A stretch of DNA of 64,000 bases from positions 1 through 64,000 of the forward strand of contig NZ_LN879451.1 of NCBI RefSeq assembly GCF_001403615.1, written 5' to 3'. Below the pieces are notes generated by a model. It did no database searches. It was not told the origin of the DNA and saw only the letters and a list, made by a program, of their open reading frames with translations. Below, one piece after another: positions 37,899-47,604 of this stretch. The translations under genes and the position numbers were made by a program. This DNA is from Desnuesiella massiliensis. Lineage in GTDB: Bacteria > Bacillota > Clostridia > Clostridiales > Clostridiaceae. How positions within the stretch are numbered: position 1 is the first letter of the stretch; every line of letters begins with the position of its first letter.

Positions 37899-38035
37899 TT
37901 GCTCACAGCAATTAATATTATTAATCTCAAGTTATTTTTAACAATATAATTTTAACAAGTTAAAACTATTTGTCAAGTGCCTAGATATTGTAAAAAATAA
38001 CTACTTAAATACATGTCTTTATTTTTGTTAAATAC

Positions 38036-39202
38036 CTAAACTCCAAATAATGTTAATAATACTCCTGCTGCTATGGCTGTCCCAATTACTCCTGCTACAT
38101 TTGGTCCCATGGCGTGCATTAACAAAAAATTACCTGGGTCTTCTTTTTGTCCAACGACTTGTGAAACTCTAGCTGCCATAGGTACTGCTGACACTCCTGC
38201 TGATCCAATTAGTGGATTTACTTTTCCCCCTGAAAGCTTATACATAATCTTTCCAATTATAACCCCTGCTGCTGTGCTTATGGCAAAGGCCACCATACCT
38301 AAGGCTATAATAGCTAGAGTCTGAGGCTTTAAGAATATTTCAGCTTTAGCAGTAGCTCCTACGGTCACCCCTAGGAAAATAGTTATAATATTTATCAGTG
38401 CGTTTTGTGCAGTATCAGATAATCTGTCCACTACGCAAGACTCTCTGAATAAATTTCCCAGCATAAGCATGCCAATTAATGACGCTATGGAAGGCAATAG
38501 CAGTGTAACCACCACTGTAACTATTATAGGGAAAATAATTTTTTCTTTTTTACTAACTTTACGTAGCTGTCCCATTCTAACGGTTCTCTCTGCTTTTGTA
38601 GTTAATGCCTTCATAATAGGTGGTTGAATTAATGGCACTAAGGCCATATAAGAATAAGCCGCCACCGCAATAGGCCCTAAAAGATGGGGAGCCAGCTTAC
38701 TGGTTAAGTATATAGCTGTAGGTCCATCAGCTCCTCCGATAATACCGATAGAGGAAGCTTCACTGGCGTTAAAACCTAAAAGTAAGGCACATACATAAGT
38801 GAAGAATACACCAAACTGTGCACCCGCTCCCATTAATATACTAGAAGGATTAGCTATAAGTGGACCGAAATCCGTCATAGCCCCTACTCCTAAAAATATA
38901 AGTGGTGGGTATATATCTAACTCCACTCCTTGATATAGGTAGTAAAACAATCCCCCTGGTTCCTTTGTTACAAGGTGACCATTTAGAAGCTCAAATACAG
39001 GTTCTTTATGCAAACCTGTTAGCGGTAAATTAGTAATAAGCATACCAAAAGCTATTGGTAATAATAAAAGTGGTTCAAACTGCTTTGCTATGGCCAGGTA
39101 TATAAGGAAAACAGCTACTGCAAGCATAACGAGCTGTTTGCCATCTATGCTTGCAAAGCCTGATGATTGCCAAAGCTTATATAAAGAATCGATGAAATTC
39201 AT
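38036..39202 (-). CDS. oadB: Na+-translocating decarboxylase beta subunit
   Basis: A 388-residue membrane protein with about nine helices, the subunit that decarboxylates carboxybiotin and pumps Na+ outward. Family motifs are GVGAMTDFGPLIANP, GGADGPTAIYLTSKLAP (Asp in the Na+ path) and GSAGVSAVPMAARVSQ near the C-terminus. It is the last of four genes with carboxyltransferase, gamma subunit and biotin carrier. The substrate (methylmalonyl-CoA, glutaconyl-CoA or oxaloacetate) is decided by the carboxyltransferase. Confidence 0.95.
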   Translation of the reverse strand: MNFIDSLYKLWQSSGFASIDGKQLVMLAVAVFLIYLAIAKQFEPLLLLPIAFGMLITNLPLTGLHKEPVFELLNGHLVTKEPGGLFYYLYQGVELDIYPPLIFLGVGAMTDFGPLIANPSSILMGAGAQFGVFFTYVCALLLGFNASEASSIGIIGGADGPTAIYLTSKLAPHLLGPIAVAAYSYMALVPLIQPPIMKALTTKAERTVRMGQLRKVSKKEKIIFPIIVTVVVTLLLPSIASLIGMLMLGNLFRESCVVDRLSDTAQNALINIITIFLGVTVGATAKAEIFLKPQTLAIIALGMVAFAISTAAGVIIGKIMYKLSGGKVNPLIGSAGVSAVPMAARVSQVVGQKEDPGNFLLMHAMGPNVAGVIGTAIAAGVLLTLFGV

Positions 39203-39222
39203 AATTAATCATCCTTTCAGCT

Positions 39223-39666
39223 TTATTGAATCACTGCTAATAAATCTCCTGTATTGACTGCGGTTCCTTTTGCAATAGCAACTTGAACAATCTTTCCGTC
39301 TCTTGCTGCCATTATTTCATTTTCCATCTTCATCGCTTCTAGTATAAATAGTACGTCTCCTTTTTTAACCTGATCACCAGGATTAATATTCACCTTTAAT
39401 ATAGTTCCTGGCATTGGACATTCTATTTTTTCTCCTTCTGCATTAGCTGCTGCTGGCTGTGGCTGAGATTTTTCTTCTACTACCTCTTTCTTTTCTACAG
39501 GCTCTGGTGCTTCAACCTGAGCTGGGGCTGGCACTGGCGCTTGTGGTGCTTCCGCATTAGCTGTAGTAGCCACTGATGCTCTTGGGCTAAATTCCCCTTT
39601 AACTTCCTCTATTTCTACTTCATATCTTTTTCCATTGACAGTTACATAATATCTTTTCATCATCAT
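39223..39666 (-). CDS. Biotin carboxyl carrier protein of the Na+ pump decarboxylase
   Basis: A 147-residue protein: N-terminal MKRYYVTVNGKRYEVEIEE, an Ala/Pro/Glu-rich flexible linker (about 30-75) and the biotinyl domain with EAMKMEN (biotin on the Lys, about residue 113). It carries CO2 from the carboxyltransferase to OadB. Three consecutive ATG codons open the frame behind GGGAGG; the second or third has better spacing. The gap to oadB is 20 bases. Confidence 0.93.
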   Translation of the reverse strand: MMMKRYYVTVNGKRYEVEIEEVKGEFSPRASVATTANAEAPQAPVPAPAQVEAPEPVEKKEVVEEKSQPQPAAANAEGEKIECPMPGTILKVNINPGDQVKKGDVLFILEAMKMENEIMAARDGKIVQVAIAKGTAVNTGDLLAVIQ

Positions 39667-39678
39667 AGTCCTCCCTTA

Positions 39679-40029
39679 TTAATTTAATCCGGCTCTTCTC
39701 CAGTTAGATTCATTTCCGCTTACTCTCTTAATGCTTTTTATTACGAATTCACTGCTATCCATGTTGGTATACAAAGATATTGTAGCCATAATAGCTGCCA
39801 CCAGTTCTAAATCATCCTCTTCCTTTAAAACTGTCTTTTCTACTTTTTCACTAGCATTACTAATATGACTAGCACTAGAATTAGTAATGTTCTCTTTTTT
39901 CACTTCTTCCTTATTTCCAGAGAAAATACGGGTTTGAAATTTAATTAATATCATTAATACAATCAATCCCGCAAATACTATGGCCATAGCAAATAATGTT
40001 ACCATAACTCCTTCTTTTAAAATGCCCAA
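39679..40029 (-). CDS. Na+-translocating decarboxylase gamma subunit (OadG-like)
   Basis: A 116-residue protein with one N-terminal membrane helix (about 7-27), a charged linker and a C-terminal segment (LELVAAIMATISLY) typical of OadG/MmdD subunits that assemble the complex. Start TTG (40027-40029) behind GGAGG. It lies between the carboxyltransferase (13 bases) and the biotin carrier (12 bases) genes. Confidence 0.85.
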   Translation of the reverse strand: MGILKEGVMVTLFAMAIVFAGLIVLMILIKFQTRIFSGNKEEVKKENITNSSASHISNASEKVEKTVLKEEDDLELVAAIMATISLYTNMDSSEFVIKSIKRVSGNESNWRRAGLN

Positions 40030-40042
40030 TATAAACGCCTCC

Positions 40043-41533
40043 TTATATTAGAATAGTTCCATGCTTTTTAGGATACTTAACCTCACGTTTACTTTGAAGC
40101 ATATCAAGGGCCATAAATAATCTTATCTTTGTTTCTTCTGGTGTAATAATATCATCAATATCACCTAGAGATGCTGCTTTATAAGGTGAAGTCTCTTCTA
40201 AAATATATTTCTCAATTAATTGTTTTTCTTCTTCCTTAGGTTCTGCTGAATTTACTATTTGCTCTTTATATAAGCTTTTTACTATTTGCTCTGGTTCTAT
40301 AGGGCTAACTAAAGCACTAGGCCATGCATACACTACATCTGATGAAGCTTCTTTACTACATAGCAAGGAATAAACAGCTCCAATAGCATCTCCAATTATT
40401 AAAGTTACCTTAGGACTTAATGTTTCACTTAAGGTATAGGCCATCTTTGCTATGTCCAATGCCAAACCGCTATTTTCAGCTTCTATATTTACCTCAAAAC
40501 CTTTAGCATCTACAATATTTACTAAGGAAATATTAAAGGAGTTGCACAATCTTGCAAATTTAGTGATCTTATTTATAGAAGTTAGATCTATATTACCCTG
40601 TTGATTTTTACTATTAGTAATTATGCAGCCTATGGTTAATCCATGAATTCTACATAAAGCTGTGACTACATTCTTGCCATTATGTTTATCAAATTCAATG
40701 ACACTATTTTCATCACTTAAAAGATTTAATATCTCGTAGGCATCAAAGCTTCTTTCATTGCACATTTCATTAAATTTAGTAATGGGTTCAAGCTTAATTT
40801 CAGAATTTATATCCAAGGAAACTTCCATATTATTAGAAGGCAAATAGGCTAGTATTTTTTTAGATAAGCTTAAGGCTTCCTTTTCATCTTTCGCTATAAG
40901 TTGTATACTTCCATTTCTACTACTATTATCTGCCTCAGCATACATAGCATAGTCTATAAACTTCTTTTCTCCCTTTGATAGTTTTTCTGGGGAGTTTACA
41001 TAAAATTGACCCTGATTCTCTACTATTATAGTAAAATCACTCATAGCGGCATTTATAGCTGCCATACCCGTACATGGTCCAGATATTACAGATATCTGCG
41101 GTACCACTCCAGATAAGCTGGCGCTTAATTTTATTATGCTGCTATAGGAGTTTAATATATGTAATCCTTCTTTTATATCTGCTCCTATAGAATCATGAAT
41201 CTTTATTAAAGGAGCACCCATTTTTAATGCCATTTTCATAATATTGCTTATTTTTTCAGCATTTTCAATGGTCATTACTCCTCCCTGCAAACCATAGTTT
41301 TCACTATATATGTACACTAATTTTCCATCTAAAGTTCCATATCCAGTTATTACAGAAGATGTACCGTTACTCCTAAACGCGCCCATTTCTATAAAGGAGC
41401 CCTTGTCTAGAAGAAACTCTATTCTCTCCATAGCATTCATCCTTTGAAGGTTATTTTTCACTATGGTGACCTTTTCACCCTCCAATGAATGGATACATTT
41501 CTTTCTCTGAATTAAATCCTCCACTCTATCCAT
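40043..41533 (-). CDS. Carboxyltransferase subunit, acyl-CoA carboxylase beta / MmdA-like, divergent
   Basis: A 496-residue carboxyltransferase of the acyl-CoA carboxylase beta/MmdA superfamily. The two crotonase-fold halves are seen, with YIYSENYGLQGGVMTIENAEKI, IKIHDSIGADIKEGL, and the C-terminal ending KHGTILI similar to the KHGNIPL end of MmdA. Several positions usually conserved (GGARIQEG-like, SRKAYGGAY-like) are changed (DSIGADIKEG; IGDAIGAVYSLL), so the enzyme is divergent and its acyl-CoA substrate is uncertain. It leads the four-gene pump operon. ATG with GGAGG. Confidence 0.8.
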   Translation of the reverse strand: MDRVEDLIQRKKCIHSLEGEKVTIVKNNLQRMNAMERIEFLLDKGSFIEMGAFRSNGTSSVITGYGTLDGKLVYIYSENYGLQGGVMTIENAEKISNIMKMALKMGAPLIKIHDSIGADIKEGLHILNSYSSIIKLSASLSGVVPQISVISGPCTGMAAINAAMSDFTIIVENQGQFYVNSPEKLSKGEKKFIDYAMYAEADNSSRNGSIQLIAKDEKEALSLSKKILAYLPSNNMEVSLDINSEIKLEPITKFNEMCNERSFDAYEILNLLSDENSVIEFDKHNGKNVVTALCRIHGLTIGCIITNSKNQQGNIDLTSINKITKFARLCNSFNISLVNIVDAKGFEVNIEAENSGLALDIAKMAYTLSETLSPKVTLIIGDAIGAVYSLLCSKEASSDVVYAWPSALVSPIEPEQIVKSLYKEQIVNSAEPKEEEKQLIEKYILEETSPYKAASLGDIDDIITPEETKIRLFMALDMLQSKREVKYPKKHGTILI

Positions 41534-41574
41534 GAATATTCCTCCTTAAAATATAAATAAATACTTGTTTTTAA

Positions 41575-41823
41575 TTATCTATTATGATTTTTATAAAATT
41601 TTAAAAATATGTCCATGTTAATAATATCATATTTTTCTAAGAATGTATATACTTTCTGCAAGTTTTGCTTCATTTTTCTGTATATTATGAACCACAGTTT
41701 TTTATAGTATCCGCATTTGCCTGCACTATTATAACTCTGCTTTATCAAAATAAAGGCTAAGACACACAAAACAAACGAATAAATAATAGGAAGCCTTTTT
41801 AATTCACAGTTCACAATGTACAA
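41575..41823 (-). CDS. Doubtful 82-codon open frame
   Basis: Between fhs and the pump operon, one frame of 82 codons has a hydrophobic N-terminal part and a basic C-terminal part. It lacks a ribosome site, and its first codons fall in an ATTCACA/TTGTGAAT palindrome (about 41802-41835) common as dispersed repeat in clostridia. I give it little weight; the rest of the 350-base gap holds the fhs terminator. Confidence 0.15.
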   Translation of the reverse strand: MYIVNCELKRLPIIYSFVLCVLAFILIKQSYNSAGKCGYYKKLWFIIYRKMKQNLQKVYTFLEKYDIINMDIFLKFYKNHNR

Positions 41824-41836
41824 TGATTGTGAATTG

Positions 41837-41865
41837 AAAAAAGCGACTTCCGTCGCTTTTTTCGA
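41837..41865. terminator. Terminator of fhs
   Basis: AAAAAAGCGAC-TTCC-GTCGCTTTTTT, perfect and bidirectional, 22 bases past the fhs stop codon. Confidence 0.9.
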
Positions 41866-41886
41866 ATAGTTCTACAAAAATTAATT

Positions 41887-43557
41887 TTAAAATAAACCTA
41901 ATATCTCTCCATTTTCTTTAATATCCATCTTTTCTGCCGCTGGTGCTTTAGGTAATCCTGGCATAGTCATTATATCTCCAGTAAGTACTACTATAAATCC
42001 TGCTCCATTTGAAACTCTTACTTCTTTAACATTTACGCTAAAGCCTTCGGGTCTGCCAAGCAGGGATGGGTTATCTGATAAGGAATATTGAGTCTTAGCC
42101 ACGCATATAGGTTTTTTATCTAATCCAAACTTTTCAAGCTCGTTTATTTGTTTCTGAGCTTGAGCTGAATATACTACATCCTTTGCTCCATAAATAGTAG
42201 TAGCTATTTTATTTAACTTTTCTTTTATAGTCAACTCACTATCATATAATACTTTAAAGTCTGAAGTTCTTTCTTCTATGGTGCTTAATACAGCTTTTGC
42301 TAATTTAGCTCCACCTTCTCCACCTTTTTCCCATACTTCTGTTAGAGCAACCTTAACGGCTTTATTACTGCAGAATTCTTCAATATAAGCTAATTCTTCA
42401 TCACTATCTGTAATGAACTTATTGATAGCTACCACCACTGGCAATCCATAACCTTGAATATTTTCTATTTGCTTTTCTAAGTTTTTAATTCCTTTAGCTA
42501 CTGCTTCTACATTTGGCTTGTTTAAATCTTCCTTCTTAACTCCACCATGATGCTTTATAGCTCTTACCGTAGCCACTATTACCACGCAGCTAGGCTTTAA
42601 TTCACCAAATCTACATTTTATATCAAAAAACTTCTCTGCTCCTAGGTCTGCACCAAAGCCTGCTTCAGTAACTACATAATCTCCCAGCTTTAATGCCATC
42701 TTTGTTGCAATTAAGCTATTACAGCCATGAGCTATATTAGCAAAAGGCCCTCCATGAATGATGGCTGGAGTATTTTCTAATGTTTGCACAAGATTTGGCT
42801 TTATAGCATCCTTCATTAGCATAGCCATGGCCCCTTGAACTTTTAAATCCTTACAATACACTGGATTTCCATCTAAATCATAAGCTATTAAAATGTTTCC
42901 CATTCTTTCTTTTAAATCCATCAAATCTTTTGATAAACATAAAATCGCCATTATCTCTGAGGCGACAGTTATCATAAAGCCATCTTCTCTTAGGAAGCCA
43001 TTAGCTTTACCTCCCATACCTATAACTATATCCCTTAGAGATCTATCATTCATATCCATTACTCTTTTAAATATTATTCTTCTTGAGTCTATTCTTAGTG
43101 TGTTTCCTTGATGGATATGATTATCAATAGTAGCCGCCAGTAAATTATTAGCTGCAGTTATAGCATGCATATCTCCTGTAAAATGAAGATTTATATCTTC
43201 CATAGGAACAACCTGAGCATATCCACCGCCTGCTGCTCCACCTTTAACTCCAAATACTGGGCCTAAGGAAGGTTCTCTTAAGGCAATAATAGCATTCTTA
43301 CCTAATTTGCATAAAGCCTGTCCTAAACCAACTGTTACTGTAGATTTTCCTTCACCTGCTGGTGTAGGATTTATAGCTGTAACTAATATAAGGTTTCCAT
43401 CTTTATTTTCAGAAAACTTATTGAACACTTCTAAGGATAACTTACATTTGTACTTACCATATAAATCAATATCATCCTCGCTTAAGCCTATGTTTTTTGC
43501 TATTTCAACTATAGGCTCCATTTTTGCACTTTGAGCAATTTCTATATCACTTCTCAT
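41887..43557 (-). CDS. fhs: Formate--tetrahydrofolate ligase
   Basis: ATP-dependent formation of 10-formyl-THF, first one-carbon step of the methyl branch and of purine supply in clostridia. The 556 residues match the family. P-loop-like NPTPAGEGKSTVTVGLGQAL (about 64-83), EPSLGPVFGVKGGAAGGGYAQ and FTGDMHAITAANNLLAA are visible, with HGGPFANIAHGCNS further on. The ATG (43555-43557) has no ribosome site in the usual place: GGAGG lies 34 bases upstream with a hairpin between. Confidence 0.97.
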   Translation of the reverse strand: MRSDIEIAQSAKMEPIVEIAKNIGLSEDDIDLYGKYKCKLSLEVFNKFSENKDGNLILVTAINPTPAGEGKSTVTVGLGQALCKLGKNAIIALREPSLGPVFGVKGGAAGGGYAQVVPMEDINLHFTGDMHAITAANNLLAATIDNHIHQGNTLRIDSRRIIFKRVMDMNDRSLRDIVIGMGGKANGFLREDGFMITVASEIMAILCLSKDLMDLKERMGNILIAYDLDGNPVYCKDLKVQGAMAMLMKDAIKPNLVQTLENTPAIIHGGPFANIAHGCNSLIATKMALKLGDYVVTEAGFGADLGAEKFFDIKCRFGELKPSCVVIVATVRAIKHHGGVKKEDLNKPNVEAVAKGIKNLEKQIENIQGYGLPVVVAINKFITDSDEELAYIEEFCSNKAVKVALTEVWEKGGEGGAKLAKAVLSTIEERTSDFKVLYDSELTIKEKLNKIATTIYGAKDVVYSAQAQKQINELEKFGLDKKPICVAKTQYSLSDNPSLLGRPEGFSVNVKEVRVSNGAGFIVVLTGDIMTMPGLPKAPAAEKMDIKENGEILGLF

Positions 43558-43567
43558 GAGATCTTTA

Positions 43568-43596
43568 AGCTAACCAATTTTAGTTAGCTATCCTCC
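43568..43596 (-). promoter_or_regulatory. Shine-Dalgarno and hairpin in front of fhs
   Basis: In message direction GGAGG (43592-43596), two bases, AGCTAAC-TAAAATTG-GTTAGCT hairpin (43589-43568), ten bases, ATG. Folding the hairpin brings the ribosome site to an effective spacing of about 12. No start codon usable in frame lies closer. Confidence 0.6.
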
Positions 43597-43702
43597 TTTC
43601 TAAAAATTGAAAATTTTATTGCTTTTCAAAACTCATTGTAATTTATAAGATTCATATACATCATATTATAACATTATTCTGAATATTTTAATATATTTTT
43701 AT

Positions 43703-43737
43703 AAAAAAAGCTTTCTACTTTTTTTGTAGAAAGCCTT
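43703..43737 (-). terminator. Terminator of ftsH
   Basis: Minus-strand GGCTTTCTAC - AAAAAAA - GTAGAAAGCTTTTTTT, 13 bases past the ftsH stop codon. Confidence 0.9.
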
Positions 43738-43749
43738 TTAATTTTTAAT

Positions 43750-45555
43750 TTATGAGTTTTGGAATATTTCTTGGAATTCATCACCATCAAGCTTTTCTTT
43801 TTCAAGTAAAGCTTGAGCTACAGCATGAAGCTTACTCATATTTTCACTTAGTATTACCTCAGCCTTCTTATAAGCTTCATCAATTAAATCCTTTATTTCT
43901 TTATCAATTTTAGAGCCTACTTCTTCACTAAAGTTTCTGCTCTTTCCTATGTCTCTTCCTAGGAATACCTCATTATGATCTCCACCATAAGCTATCGGGC
44001 CTAAGGTATCACTCATTCCAAAATCCATAACCATTTTTCTAGCTATGTTTGTAGTTCTATCTATGTCATTTTTAGCTCCAGTACAAATATCGCCAAAAAC
44101 AAGTTTTTCTGCCACTCTACCACCTAAAAGTCCTACCATTTCATCTTTAAGCTTAGACTTTGTTACATGATTTCTATCTTCGTTAGGAAGATGCATAGTA
44201 TAACCCGCTGCCATACCTCTAGGTATTATGCTTATTTCATGAACTGGATCTGCATGAGGTGAAAGCTTCATAACAATGGCATGACCTGCCTCATGATATG
44301 CAGTAATCCTCTTATCCTCTTCGCTAATTATCTTGCTCTTCTTTTCTGGACCAGCTATAACCCTAGTTATGGCCTCTTCCATTTCTGGCATCTCTATGAA
44401 CTTTTTATTTCTTCTTACTGCTAATAAAGCAGCTTCATTAGTTAAATTCTCTAAATCAGCACCAGTGAACCCTGGTGTTCTCTTTGCTAATACATCTAAT
44501 TTAACTTCCTCTGATAAAGGCTTACCCTTAATATGCACCTTTAATATTTCTTCTCTTCCCTTTACGTCTGGCGCTCCTACCACTATCTGCCTATCAAATC
44601 TTCCTGGTCTTAACAACGCTGGGTCAAGAATGTCTGGTCTGTTAGTAGCCGCAACGATTATTATACCTTCATTTACTCCGAAACCGTCCATCTCTACTAA
44701 TAGCTGATTTAAGGTTTGCTCTCTTTCATCATGACCACCACCTAAGCCAGCTCCTCTTTGTCTTCCTACAGCATCAATTTCATCTATAAATATTATGCAT
44801 GGAGCATTCTTTTTAGCCTGCTCAAATAAATCTCTTACTCTTGATGCTCCTACTCCTACAAACATTTCAACAAAGTCAGAACCTGATATGCTAAAGAAAG
44901 GTGCTCCTGCTTCTCCCGCAATAGCCTTAGCTAAAAGAGTTTTTCCTGTTCCAGGAGGTCCAACTAAAAGTACACCTTTAGGAATTCTTGCCCCTAATTC
45001 CATATATTTTTTAGGTTGCTTTAAGAAATCCACGATTTCTGCTAATTCTTCTTTTTCTTCATCTGCACCCGCTACATCCTTAAAGGTTATTTTCTTCTTA
45101 TCCGGCGTAGCCATTTTAGCCCTGCTTTTTCCAAAATTCATTACTCCTCTGCTGCCGCCACCACCTTGGGACTGCTGCATAAATAGGAACCAAAAGGCTA
45201 ATAGCATCACTATTAATAATACTGTGGGGATCACTTGAATCCACGCAGGAACATTGGTTGGTAAATCATAAAGTTCTTTTACATCTCCATTCTTAGGATA
45301 TTGAGCAAAGAACTGAAATAATCTTTCTGATGGAACTATAGTTACAAAACTAGATCCATTTTTTAAGGTACCCTCTACTGTCATTCTGTCATCTTTTACT
45401 TTAATACTTTTTACATTATTATCTATCCATTGTTTTTGGAATTGATCAAAACCTATAGCATTGCTACTTTTGCCACTTTCAGCTAAGGCAAGAGCAGCAA
45501 GTATAACCATTATTAATACCACAATCCAGGCCGTTGCACTTGAAAACTTCTTCAT
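43750..45555 (-). CDS. ftsH: ATP-dependent zinc metalloprotease FtsH
   Basis: Membrane AAA+ protease for quality control. The N-terminus has two helices (about 8-24 and 104-125) around an external domain. Walker A GPPGTGKT (199-206), Walker B CIIFIDEIDAVG, second region of homology ATNRPDILDPALLRPGRFDR, zinc site HEAGH (421-425) and a downstream Asp in CTGAKNDIDRT are intact. 601 residues is normal. ATG with AGGGGGG. Order tilS-hpt-ftsH is conserved with Bacillus. Confidence 0.98.
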   Translation of the reverse strand: MKKFSSATAWIVVLIMVILAALALAESGKSSNAIGFDQFQKQWIDNNVKSIKVKDDRMTVEGTLKNGSSFVTIVPSERLFQFFAQYPKNGDVKELYDLPTNVPAWIQVIPTVLLIVMLLAFWFLFMQQSQGGGGSRGVMNFGKSRAKMATPDKKKITFKDVAGADEEKEELAEIVDFLKQPKKYMELGARIPKGVLLVGPPGTGKTLLAKAIAGEAGAPFFSISGSDFVEMFVGVGASRVRDLFEQAKKNAPCIIFIDEIDAVGRQRGAGLGGGHDEREQTLNQLLVEMDGFGVNEGIIIVAATNRPDILDPALLRPGRFDRQIVVGAPDVKGREEILKVHIKGKPLSEEVKLDVLAKRTPGFTGADLENLTNEAALLAVRRNKKFIEMPEMEEAITRVIAGPEKKSKIISEEDKRITAYHEAGHAIVMKLSPHADPVHEISIIPRGMAAGYTMHLPNEDRNHVTKSKLKDEMVGLLGGRVAEKLVFGDICTGAKNDIDRTTNIARKMVMDFGMSDTLGPIAYGGDHNEVFLGRDIGKSRNFSEEVGSKIDKEIKDLIDEAYKKAEVILSENMSKLHAVAQALLEKEKLDGDEFQEIFQNS

Positions 45556-45633
45556 CTTAGGCCCCCCTCTCTTTCTAGTTACTATAAAATTTTATCATAT
45601 CAAATTTTTCATTACAATAAGTAATAATATGAA

Positions 45634-46170
45634 TTATTTATAAACATCTTCTTTTAGTATGCCTATATATGGTAAATTTCTATATTTTTCAGCATAATCA
45701 AGTCCATAACCAACTAAGAAGTAATCTGGAACATTAAAACCTAAATATTTAACTTCAATGTCTACTTTTCTTCTTTCTGGCTTATTTAAAAGGCATGCAA
45801 CTTCTAAGCTATTTGGCTTTCTTCCATTTAGGTACTCTATTAGATATTTTAATGTTACACCTGAGTCAATAATATCCTCCACTATTAGTATATCCTTACC
45901 TTCAATAGGATAATCTAAATCTTTTAAAATTCTTACCACTCCTGAGGTTTGTGTTGAATTTCCATAGCTAGATACCGCCATAAAATCCATAGAACAATGT
46001 ATGTTTATCTCTTTCATTAAATCCGCCATAAACATAACAGAACCTTTTAGAACTCCTACTAAAACTAAATCCTTACCTATGTAATCTTCACTTATTTTTT
46101 TCCCCATTTCCTTTATTTTTTCTCTCATGGTGCTTTCGTCTAATAGAATCTCCTTAATGTCTTCTCTCAT
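45634..46170 (-). CDS. hpt: Hypoxanthine phosphoribosyltransferase
   Basis: Purine salvage enzyme making IMP and GMP. The 178 residues contain the PRPP loop ILIVEDIIDSGVTLKYL (about 94-110), GVLKGSVMFMADL and DYFLVGYGLDYAEKYRNLPYIG near the end, characteristic of HPRT. ATG with AGAGG. Three bases separate it from tilS; in Firmicutes Hpt and TilS are commonly co-expressed and can form a complex that controls ftsH in some species. Confidence 0.97.
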   Translation of the reverse strand: MREDIKEILLDESTMREKIKEMGKKISEDYIGKDLVLVGVLKGSVMFMADLMKEINIHCSMDFMAVSSYGNSTQTSGVVRILKDLDYPIEGKDILIVEDIIDSGVTLKYLIEYLNGRKPNSLEVACLLNKPERRKVDIEVKYLGFNVPDYFLVGYGLDYAEKYRNLPYIGILKEDVYK

Positions 46171-46173
46171 GTT

Positions 46174-47604
46174 TTATACCTCTCTTTCAAATTTTACCTG
46201 TAAAATCCTTTTTGTATTTTTTTCTATCTTATATTTATCGCTTATTCTGTATCCTACTATCCAGCATATCTGGTTTTCCACACAGAATAAAGGGATTTGA
46301 TTCCTTTCATTTTTAGGTACTTTTAAATCCATAAGCAGATCCTTTACCTTCTTACTGCCGCTCATGCCATAGGGAGTAAATTTATCCCCTTCTCTTCTAG
46401 CTCTAATTATTATATCCTTATTCTTAATTTTATCATAATCAAAAAATTTAGACAGAGTATATTTGTTAAAATCAACAACTTCATCCTTAGATAAAAGCCT
46501 AAAGCTTATTTTATAACTTAAGAATGTATTTTCTAGCTCTATTACATCCTTCAACGAATCCTTATCCATGGTGAAATTCTTAATAATTAATTCTTCTAGG
46601 TCATGTGGTTTAAAGATTTTATCCCTAATTATAATATCTCCGTATTGATTTTCTGCTATGATATTATGAGGAAGGTTTATAATTTTTCCTGTACCTTGTG
46701 CTTGAAGGGTTATAATATCATAAATATGTATCCACTCTAAATTATATAAGCTTCCAAAAAAATTATTAATAGCCTTTCTAATAATTCTAGTAATGATTGA
46801 ATGAGCTTCCTTAAAGGCTTCTTTATATATAATAATATATTCATTTTTTCTAAAGCAATGTTTTTTAAACTTTTCTTCTGCCACATTATCCATATATTCA
46901 TTGTCTTTGCCAATTATATTAGCCATTCTATTTAGAGTATTTATTATGTCTGGATTAAAATTTTTCTGCATATAGGGAATTAACTCTAATCTCACTTTAT
47001 TTCTAGAATAGACATTTTCTAAATTAGTTTTGTCAATTCTTGGTTTTAAATTATTACCCAGGCAATATTCTTCTATTTTTTGTCTATTTATCTGTAAAAT
47101 TGGTCTAATATAAACTTCATCTCTTACTGGTTTTATTCCTGTCAATCCTTCTATGCCTGCGCCTCGCATAAATCTCATAATTATTGTCTCTGCTTGATCA
47201 TTACAATTATGAGCTAAAGCAATTTTATCCACATTGTGTATTTCCTTTAGTTCATTAAAAAATTCATATCGGGCTTCTCTTCCTGCCATCTCGCTAGAAA
47301 GCCCTCGTTCTTTTGATAATTTATTTATATCAATTCTCTTCACATAACAAGGTATATTTAATTTCTCACAAAGTTTTAAAGCATACTTCTCATCCTCATC
47401 AGAATCCTTACCTCTTAGACAGTGGTTTACATGAGCTCCCATAATAGAAATTCCTAAGATTTCTCTTAAACTATACAGCACATGAAGCAAACATACAGAA
47501 TCTGGTCCACCTGATAAGGCTATTAAAACTTTTTCTCCTCTTTTAATCATAGAATTTTCATTTATGAAAGCAAGCACTTCCTCTAACAAGTTACCACATC
47601 CCAA
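46174..47604 (-). CDS. tilS: tRNA(Ile)-lysidine synthase
   Basis: Converts C34 of tRNA-Ile(CAU) to lysidine. The PP-loop SGGPDSVCLLH lies at about 30-40; AHNCNDQAETIIMRFMRGAG and RPILQINRQKIEEY are typical, and the C-terminal TilS_C domain has MSGSKKVKDLLMDLKVP. At 476 residues it is the long form. The open frame begins at TTG (47604) with no ribosome site, only seven or so bases after a TATAAT near 47612-47618, so the message may be leaderless, or a GTG ten codons in (47574) may be used. Confidence 0.92.
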   Translation of the reverse strand: MGCGNLLEEVLAFINENSMIKRGEKVLIALSGGPDSVCLLHVLYSLREILGISIMGAHVNHCLRGKDSDEDEKYALKLCEKLNIPCYVKRIDINKLSKERGLSSEMAGREARYEFFNELKEIHNVDKIALAHNCNDQAETIIMRFMRGAGIEGLTGIKPVRDEVYIRPILQINRQKIEEYCLGNNLKPRIDKTNLENVYSRNKVRLELIPYMQKNFNPDIINTLNRMANIIGKDNEYMDNVAEEKFKKHCFRKNEYIIIYKEAFKEAHSIITRIIRKAINNFFGSLYNLEWIHIYDIITLQAQGTGKIINLPHNIIAENQYGDIIIRDKIFKPHDLEELIIKNFTMDKDSLKDVIELENTFLSYKISFRLLSKDEVVDFNKYTLSKFFDYDKIKNKDIIIRARREGDKFTPYGMSGSKKVKDLLMDLKVPKNERNQIPLFCVENQICWIVGYRISDKYKIEKNTKRILQVKFEREV

